A program made the position numbers and the translations under genes. Source: Heterodera schachtii (lineage: Eukaryota > Nematoda > Chromadorea > Rhabditida > Heteroderidae). Taken from it: 64,000 nucleotides of DNA. The first letter of the stretch is position 1. The number at the start of each line of letters is the position of its first letter. Positions 57,401 to 64,000 of this stretch are shown piece after piece. The DNA lies in the NCBI GenBank assembly GCA_023374025.1, contig SIJG01000027.1:273527-337526 (forward strand), in the 5' to 3' direction. The notes below the pieces were generated by a model that ran no database searches, was not told the origin of the DNA, and saw only the letters and a program-made list of their open reading frames with translations.

Positions 57401-58829
57401 AATGATGGAAGTGCCAATGACTGAAATGGCAACAATTGCGGTGCCGAAGATGGAAGTGCCAACGACGGAAATGCCAAAAATAATGGTATCAGCGGTGGAA
57501 ATGAGAACAATGGCACAAAGACAAATGATTGAAGTGCCGACGACGGGAATGCCAACAATTGTGGTGCCAAATAAAACACAAATTCCAACGGTCGCAGTGC
57601 CAACGACGGCACTCATTCAAACAGTACACACTTTGCATTTTGCTACGGACGAACAGACGCAAATTGACCAAAGAAGGGAAGAAGAACAAAGAGAAGAAGA
57701 AGAACAACAACAACAGAACATTGATGAAGAATTGCAAAAAGAAGAGAAAAGAAGGGAGACGACGAAAACGGCACATTTAATTGTGCCAAAAACGGAGGAG
57801 GAGCAAAATGGAGAGGAAAAAGGACAGCAAAAACAACAAATTGAAGAGCCAAATGCAGAGGAAGTAGCGGAACAAAGCGACGGACAACAGAAACAGCAAG
57901 CAGTACCAGCAACACAACCATCGGTTGAAGAAGAAACAGCACAACCAAAAGTCAGAGAAGAGCAACAACAACAACAACAACAACAACAACATGAACAAAA
58001 AGCACAAACTGAAACAATAGCATTGGTAAAAGCACTGCAAACACCCCCAAAGGGAGTGGCACAAGAAACAGCAACAACAGAAGCGGAAAATGCGCCTCAA
58101 CATGCTCAAGCAGTACGTCCGCCGTCGGAAGAAGCGACAAAGGCGCCGATAAATGGACAAGAGTCAATGCATCAGTCATCGGCAGAAAAAGAAGTGCCAT
58201 CGCCAAGCGGTGGCCAAGCGGCGCATCCTCCGTCCGCCACGCCGCCTTTCCGAGCCGTACGTCCGCCCTCCGCAACACCACCAATGCATACAAAATCGAA
58301 GCACTTCCGAGCACTAAGACCATTTTCAATTCCGCAACAGAAGCAGCAGAAGAAGGGACTACAGAAGGCAAACAAACGGACGAAAGGGCGGGGAACGGAA
58401 ATTGGTAAATCGAAATGCCATTTTCAGATTCAGTCCCAGGAGGACCCTCCTGCTGACGGCGTTCGTTTAGGGCTTACGGTCCTCCGCGGCACCGACCTTC
58501 GGCACCATCCCCTGAGGCAAACATTGCCATGGGAGGAGCCGAGGCACAAAGAGGCATTTAAATGCAAAAAAGGAATTAAATAGGGCCAATTTAAGGCCAT
58601 TTTCCCCACGGCACTTTCACCACCGCCAAATAAGCCGACAATTGGCACAATTGAACGAACAGAAGAAATGGCACAAATTGTGGGAGAAGTCCAAGAAAGT
58701 GACAACGGAGTGGACGAAACGCATGGGAAACGCATTTATTTGGATTATACGCGTCAGAATCGAATCAGTCGGCCCATCCGTGTGGAGCACAAAAACTCGA
58801 AGGGTTTGTGGAAAAAGAAAGGCCGATAA
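54471..58829 (+). CDS. Secreted modular protein with Cys-rich and mucin-like regions
   Basis: Candidate locus, possibly two genes. It opens with a signal peptide (MKQRTVAAVIFGTLFAATLL, MGMA). A Cys-rich exon follows (CDSDGDCSQPRVCRFVCRRN, then CKSVCV; 54723-54907), then acidic and Ser/Thr-rich exons (EEITPLTISEDELEAELG; SSSLASSSTHVEM; ATSSSSTTTTQTTK). Near 56298 lies an antistasin/WAP-like exon (CPNPPVCLRNCGIF, GCQSCQC), then CDTDLDCAFTEGQFCDLG with RCECAEGW (EB- or EGF-like). From 57270 comes a 1.1 kb region rich in Met/Thr/Pro and Gln/Glu repeats (TTEMPTI-type units, a run of nine or more Gln). The last frame ends RIYLDYTRQNRISRPIRVEH and a basic tail at 58829. It is likely extracellular (cuticle, surface or secretion). 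Exon borders and unity of the gene are uncertain. Confidence 0.55.
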
Positions 58830-60050
58830 AATGGCATTTAAAAAGAAAAAAAACAATTAAAAACAGCGAAAATTAATTAAAAAAACTGATAAAATAAATT
58901 TAAAAAATTATTTTTTAAAATAAAAAATAATATATATAAATTAAAATCTGGCTAATTGTAACTGTCCAATATATCCCGAACAAATTCCCCATGATTTTCT
59001 TAATGTGTCTTAGTTTTTGGATGCCCAATTGCAATATCAACTCGATGCGGCTCTATTGCAGTTCAGACGACCATAAAATATTTTGGCAACTTTAATGCAC
59101 CATAACTTTTTCTTGAAGCGCCCAACTGAAAAATTCTTATTGTTAGTATCATTCGATAGCCTTAGAAGGTCTCTATTAGTTTGCAAAAGCTCAAAAAATT
59201 TCGTTCGGTTTAAAAAAAGTTATGACCTAAAATACTTCTAAAACCAGTTTTTTTAATTTTCTAGCCTTAACTTTTTTTAAACCGAACGAAATTTTTTGAA
59301 ATTTTGCATACTAATAGTGGACTCCTAGGGCTATCGAATGATACTAAGAATGTGTCATTTGGATGATTCAAGAAAAAGTTATGGTCATTAAAGTTGCCAA
59401 AATATTTTATGGTCGTCTGAACTGCAATAGAGCCCTCGATGCCATGCTTTTTTGGCCAATGTTTTGGCCTTTGGTTCATTTGTCTTTGGGTCATTTTGTT
59501 TAATTTTGGGCGCCTTTCTCATAACTTTTATTTTCATTTTTTCTAACCTCAATCAAAATGTGCTAATGTTTTGACAGAACTGATCAAAGACGAATGCGCA
59601 CAGTCGCGCGACTGCGGACGACGCCAATTTTTGTGCTGTGCGAAACGGTGGTGCGATTTGGGCGGAGAGTGCGGGGTAAAAATGGGAAAGAAAAGCCGAA
59701 AATGGGGAACGGACAAATGAACAAAATTCGAAGATCCCTGCACTTCACAGATGGCCAAATTTTGTTTGCCGAGCTGTGAGATGACCAAACTCGCCCATTT
59801 GTCCGAGCTAAGCCCCGAGGGAATGCCGCGCATCGATTTGCTATATGACTGACAAATGAGCAACAAATGGGGGAGGGGCGAGGAGACGGCACTTCGAGAG
59901 TCAATTAATTCATTCGCCCACTCTCGACCTCATTAACGGCGCGGCTTTGCTTTTGTTCTTCGAATGTCAAAAGAATGGACGACAAAAGCGATGGCATAAA
60001 ACGCAAAAGACAAATTAAAAAATTCGTTGTTTAATTTTTATTCCTCATTT
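58830..60050. other. Intergenic DNA with one foldback MITE
   Basis: Apart from the element at 59049-59434 the region is AT-rich to 59570 and mixed thereafter. Frames at 59549-59904 overlap on both strands without a recognisable domain; a minus-strand terminal exon cannot be excluded. No supported gene. Confidence 0.4.
59049..59434. mobile_element. Foldback MITE with 8-bp target duplication
   Basis: The ends are GGCTCTATTGCAGTTCAGAC and its inverse, with arms of about 150 bases at high identity. Flanks are CTCGATGC at 59041-59048 and 59435-59442. The arms contain CCATAACTTTTTCTTGAA and GTATCATTCGATAGCC, the same subterminal pattern as element D, and AAAAAGTTATGACCTA as in the Argonaute intron MITE. 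Confidence 0.82.
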
Positions 60051-60082
60051 TAATGAAATATGTGCACATTTTTCGCATTTTC

Positions 60083-62690
60083 TCACATTTCCTCCTCCCA
60101 TTCGTCCCTCTCTTCTTCTTCCTCCTCTTCCCTCTTCTCTTCTTCGTCCATTTGCTCCTCAATTTCGTTGTTCGTTTCCTCACGGCCATCGGCGGACGGA
60201 GAGCCTTAAAAAATTCAAATTTTCAAAAAGATTATAATTTGACGAATGGAAACTCGATTATTTTGGACAATAACGACTTCATTTGCACTTACGTCCCAAG
60301 TCCGGCACGCCGCCGACCGCGCCACTTTCAATGCCGCACTCGTCGGAGCCGCGCAAAATGCGGAAGAATCCGTCCTCGCCCCAGTCCGTGTTCTTTAATT
60401 TCAGTATTTGCGATCAAATAATCGGCCAATAGTGGCTTTGGCATCCTCATCCTCCCTCCCCCTTTGCTCGACACTTTCGGCATTCCATGGCATTTTTAGC
60501 CCAAACTTTTTTAATTACAAAATGCGTTGGCATTGGCACCGCTCAAAGTGTAGGGGTCCTATCTTTCCACATGCCCTACCCTAAAAGTGATGGCATTGGC
60601 ACCCCCTCCCGTCCCCCTTTCCCCGGTCCCCTCCCTACCCATGAGTTGGCAACCAGCCAATACGGAATGCCATTGTCCGCGCCCCATCCGAGCAGTTTCA
60701 CCGCGTGGCCCCCGCCCAATTTTCCGGCGACATGCTGAGAAAGACGGAAATTAAAGAAAGACGGCAACATAAATCACGTAGTAAACGCCGCCCTTGTAGT
60801 TCAGAAAGTCCTCATACACTTCGAATGCCACTTCAATTGGTCCGTTGACGAACAATTCGTTTTGGATGGCTTTCACCGAATTGTCAATGGCATAGGCACT
60901 TTTGCCTGAACACTTTTATCCATTTAATTTTTTAAATTCATTGTGATCAGCAGAGGACCCGGGACATTACTTGGTTCGATCTCGAGAAAGAGATTTAATT
61001 CACTTTTTAATTAGAGTAACCGGTCCGAGTTTTGAGTGCTTTAATTACCTCCCCCCCCCCTCAATTGTCACAATAATTAAATTATACAATCTTTCAACTC
61101 CAAACTTGCCATAAAATTTGTCCTCCTTGTATTCGCGTTTGTTGTACGATGTCTGACACTTTTGTTCACATTTAGGCGTCTGTACAAATTCAAATTTCGA
61201 ATTATCGGCCCAAAATTCCCCCGGACATTTCGTCAAAATAATTTATTTAAACACCGGGTAAAGCTCGTGTTTGCACGGCTCGTAGTGCGTTTTGTTGCTG
61301 TGGTGCTCACACGGTGGGAATGGGTAGGGACGGCACCCGCCGTGGGCGGTGAAATTGGAGCCCGTCACAATGCCCTCCTTCACCCAATAGCGCCACGCCT
61401 GCAGAGGCTCGCCGCCGTCGCAGCTAAACAGAGTGGATTAATCAACTAAGCTATTAATGGGTTTTTTTTGATTGTGAAAATATGAACACGAGCTTGGGAA
61501 GCCTTTGAGGGAAAAGCATTGGGGCGGGTCGGCTTTGAACCGACGCCTCTTTGGCTTTTTGGACCAATGTTTTACCAGCTGAACTACCGAATTGCTGGGA
61601 GGCTTCTTCTTTTTATTTCAATTGCTTCTTACCCAAAGCCACACTTATGGCAACAGCTCAGCAAATCGTCAGCGGACAGAGCGATCTGAGAAAGGGCAGA
61701 AGAGAAATAATTCAAAAAGGAGACAAATTGCCGAATATTACTGTATAGGTTTGACACCCATAAATTACTGTATGTATTAAGGCAATGGATAAATTGTCCG
61801 ATACCATCGTCCACGTAAATTTTTTAGACATTGAAATGGCCGGTTGGTACCAGGGCCGAGTATTATTGCATTTTTGCCCTGGTAATCAGATAAAGCCATA
61901 ATTCCATGCCAAATCGGATGCCCTCCTCCCCTTGGCACCCGAATGTTTCCGCCTGACGCAATGCATGTTCGATCGGACATGGCCTCCACCGCGCCGAATG
62001 CCCAACACGAGCCGCAGCTGGACTGGTCGCGGATGAGGGAAATGGACGGACAGAAACTGACAAATGAGCAAATGGGGGGAAAGGCATTTGAGAAATGGCA
62101 CAAATATTTAATTTTAAAATTCACTCTCAATAATTGGCCAATTGTTAAAAAACCAATAAGATGGTAAAACGGAAACATTCATTAAAACATGAATTATTCT
62201 CACTTCCATCGCTGGCGTGCGTCGAAAGATTCGGGCAAATCCAAGTCCAAAAAGCGCGTCTTCCCCAACACTTTTTTGGCTTTGGTCGAATGGCTTAATT
62301 TAAAACATTAAACAAATTAATTAAAGTGCCTTTTTTACCGGACGTGGTTTACGCCCATCATTCGCCATTTGATGGCTTCGTCGTACGATTGGAACTTTGG
62401 GCTGAGTTCGGCCTTAATCCGATCAAATTTAATGTGTATTTATTGTCCCTTTTTAAATTTCAATTTTTTAAATTTATAATAATAATTAATTTAAAAATAT
62501 TTCCATTATATTTATTGTCATTTGCCCACCCGCCACAATCTCTGCCGACGATTCACATAATCGACCAGCGATTGTCCGCTGATCTGTTCCGCCTGCGGCG
62601 ACGGACGCGCGGCGCGCAATTCGTCGCGCGCAATGAAAACGCGGCCCGTGTAACGGTGCCGAGAATTGGACGACGACACTTCACAAAATA
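60083..62690 (-). CDS. Cathepsin B-like cysteine protease with acidic tail (5' end not located)
   Basis: About nine exons. The propeptide has [15 protein letters not shown] and [19 protein letters not shown] (62660-62533), followed by [17 protein letters not shown]. The mature start is [11 protein letters not shown] (about 62225). Catalytic Cys: [20 protein letters not shown] (about 62030). [15 protein letters not shown] follows, then [17 protein letters not shown]. The occluding loop is [20 protein letters not shown], with the His pair typical of cathepsin B dipeptidase activity. Then [20 protein letters not shown]. Catalytic His: [13 protein letters not shown] (about 60700). Catalytic Asn: [15 protein letters not shown] (60645/60395). 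The last exon adds an unusual tail ([20 protein letters not shown], then WEEEM) ending at 60083. The triad is intact. Lysosomal or secreted digestive protease. The signal-peptide exon was not found. Confidence 0.88.
61524..61597 (-). pseudogene. tRNA-like sequence in a cathepsin intron
   Basis: On the minus strand, TAGTTCAGCTGG is a good box A and GGTTCAAAGCC a near-consensus box B. The T arm (GTCGG/CCGAC around TTCAAAG) and an anticodon-type arm (TTGGT/GCCAA with a seven-base loop) fold well. The two acceptor-stem strands do not pair, and the base before the presumed anticodon is C rather than U. It is probably a tRNA pseudogene or tRNA-derived repeat. Confidence 0.45.
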
Positions 62691-64000
62691 ACGGACAATT
62701 GAAAACATTTTTAAATAATAATTTATTATGGTACTCCGCAAAGCAAAATTATTTATTTTCATTTTCATTCGATCACTTTCATCGGCCGAAGAAACGAATG
62801 CCGAGGGCAGAAAATGGCGCCGTTCGTGGCGAGGCGGCGCATTACGAGTGCCTAAGAACGAAAAAAAGAAAATAAGCAAAAATGTCAGACTTAAGACAGT
62901 GCCATGGTTTCAATTTCATTAGTGCCAGGGCATAATTTTTCTTTTCATCTGAGAGATGGCCTCGTGGTTTTCTATAAATGCCATTCGTCAAAAGGGTAAT
63001 TACCGAAAAAGCCATGGTAATCAGTGGTCATAGAGCCCAGAAAAAGCGGAAAGACAGCGACAAAAAGCAAAAGAAGAAAGGGGCGAGAGAAGGAGAAGGA
63101 AATGGGACGCATCATAACAAAACTCAAAATGAAATTATTAAATTAAGCAGAACCTATCAAATTAAATGGTTTTTCCTAATAATTTCCCATTTAAATCTCT
63201 TCCACAATATTTTGGAGATTTGCCGTCCCATCCTTCGGCTGTTTTTGTCCAAAATCACACGACGACGCCCGGGGGGAGGGGGGGGGGGGCGACGGACAGT
63301 CAATCAATCGGCAGAGTTTTCGCCTTTTCAACCGCCGATCACTCCTTATCATTATCAGCAGCAGCGGAGGACAAAGACGGGGAAAAGATGGGATAAAAGT
63401 GGTGAAGCGATTAATATAAGCGACGAATGATTTGATAAGAGAGGGGGGAGGGCGTAAGAATGTAAAAAGAAATGTTCCGAAAATCGCCTAACCTACGGTA
63501 CAATTAGTTTACCTTACCGTATTCGACATCGAATTGCGTATTTACCTTACCGTATTAATGTGCCCGTCAGCGGGAGTCGCGTGCTGACACACTTTAGAGG
63601 ATGCAAAAAATTTCTTTAATTAATTTTAGGCATTAAATTTAGGGTTGGATATGGAGGGTTCCCTTTTTGGCCGGGTTTAGACGGACTTCGTCAGTTTCAT
63701 GAATTTGCTTTATTCAAATAACATAAGAAAACACCATATGGTAAATATTGATCATAGTCCCCAAACTCAAAAATGCTTAAAAACGGTCAGAATTGATGTA
63801 AAAAGTTCGAAATGGGTTGGAAAAATAGAATTAGGGGCGCGCTTGCCCTTTTTCAGGCCGAAAAAGTGCCGGAATTGGAGTGCCAAACTCAGCTGGGACT
63901 CAAGTGACTGCACTATAAAAATCACTCAAAAGACATTTTAAATAATTTTTCTAGGGTAATTTTTGGCGCTGACCACGAATATGACCTTTTTTTTTGCAAA
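62691..64000. other. Upstream and flanking DNA, no supported gene
   Basis: The first (signal-peptide) exon of the cathepsin gene should lie here on the minus strand but was not identified. A repeated phrase TTTACCTTACCGTATT occurs at about 63509 and 63550. A poly-G run lies at 63271-63289. Otherwise nothing supported. Confidence 0.35.

Noticed and set aside
57247..58371. Minus-strand Leu/Phe/Val-rich frames
   Set aside because: Antisense shadows of the Gln/Glu/Thr-rich exon; the hydrophobic look follows from codon complementarity.

Overview
The window looks like nuclear DNA of a plant-parasitic (tylenchid) nematode, most likely a cyst nematode. Reasons: small multi-exon genes with many 45-60 nt introns, several GC-AG introns (reported as unusually common in Globodera), AT-rich introns with C or G homopolymer runs, a nematode-type (WAGO-like) Argonaute and a cathepsin B-like protease. 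The species is inference; no marker gene fixes it. Exons were joined by eye, so internal borders are approximate.

Layout. 1-10.8 kb is repeat-rich: the end of a membrane-protein exon, a small two-exon gene (861-1373), a hAT-like MITE (1556-2273), a 9-bp-TSD MITE (3101-3392), a compound hAT element (4917-5465), a 1.2 kb CT tract, and three stacked foldback elements (7.5-10.3 kb) whose terminal inverted repeats are short tandem arrays. 10.8-18.5 kb is an Argonaute gene. 18.5-25.3 kb is again repeats: foldbacks, CT/GA tracts and three more inverted-repeat elements. 25.6-27.7 kb holds a paralogue of the small gene and a coiled-coil gene. 29.4-40.7 kb carries minus-strand genes: an ATP6AP2-like C-terminus, mitochondrial ribosomal protein S14, WDR44 and the isocitrate dehydrogenase beta subunit. 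41.3-45.5 kb holds two tandem AIG1/ADTRP-family genes on the plus strand. 46.1-48.3 kb is a direct-repeat-bounded element with two RING-like fingers. 49.7-52.3 kb is an SLC2-type sugar transporter, 54.5-58.8 kb a secreted modular protein locus, and 60.1-62.7 kb a cathepsin B-like gene with an acidic tail.

How it works together. The identified genes are mainly housekeeping or secretory (mitochondrial translation, TCA cycle, Rab11-linked traffic, lipid-ester hydrolysis, sugar uptake, proteolysis) and do not form one pathway. The most distinctive feature is the mobile DNA. At least six inverted-repeat elements have arms made of element-specific 14-20 bp tandem units. Most keep a common 'CGG...GTCA'-like terminus, four have 9-11 bp target duplications (two exact with element ends fixed, one exact but overlapping the terminus, one 8 of 9) and two carry FLYWCH-like fragments. 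This points to a foldback branch of the MULE superfamily, sitting beside a small-RNA Argonaute whose catalytic residues appear lost.
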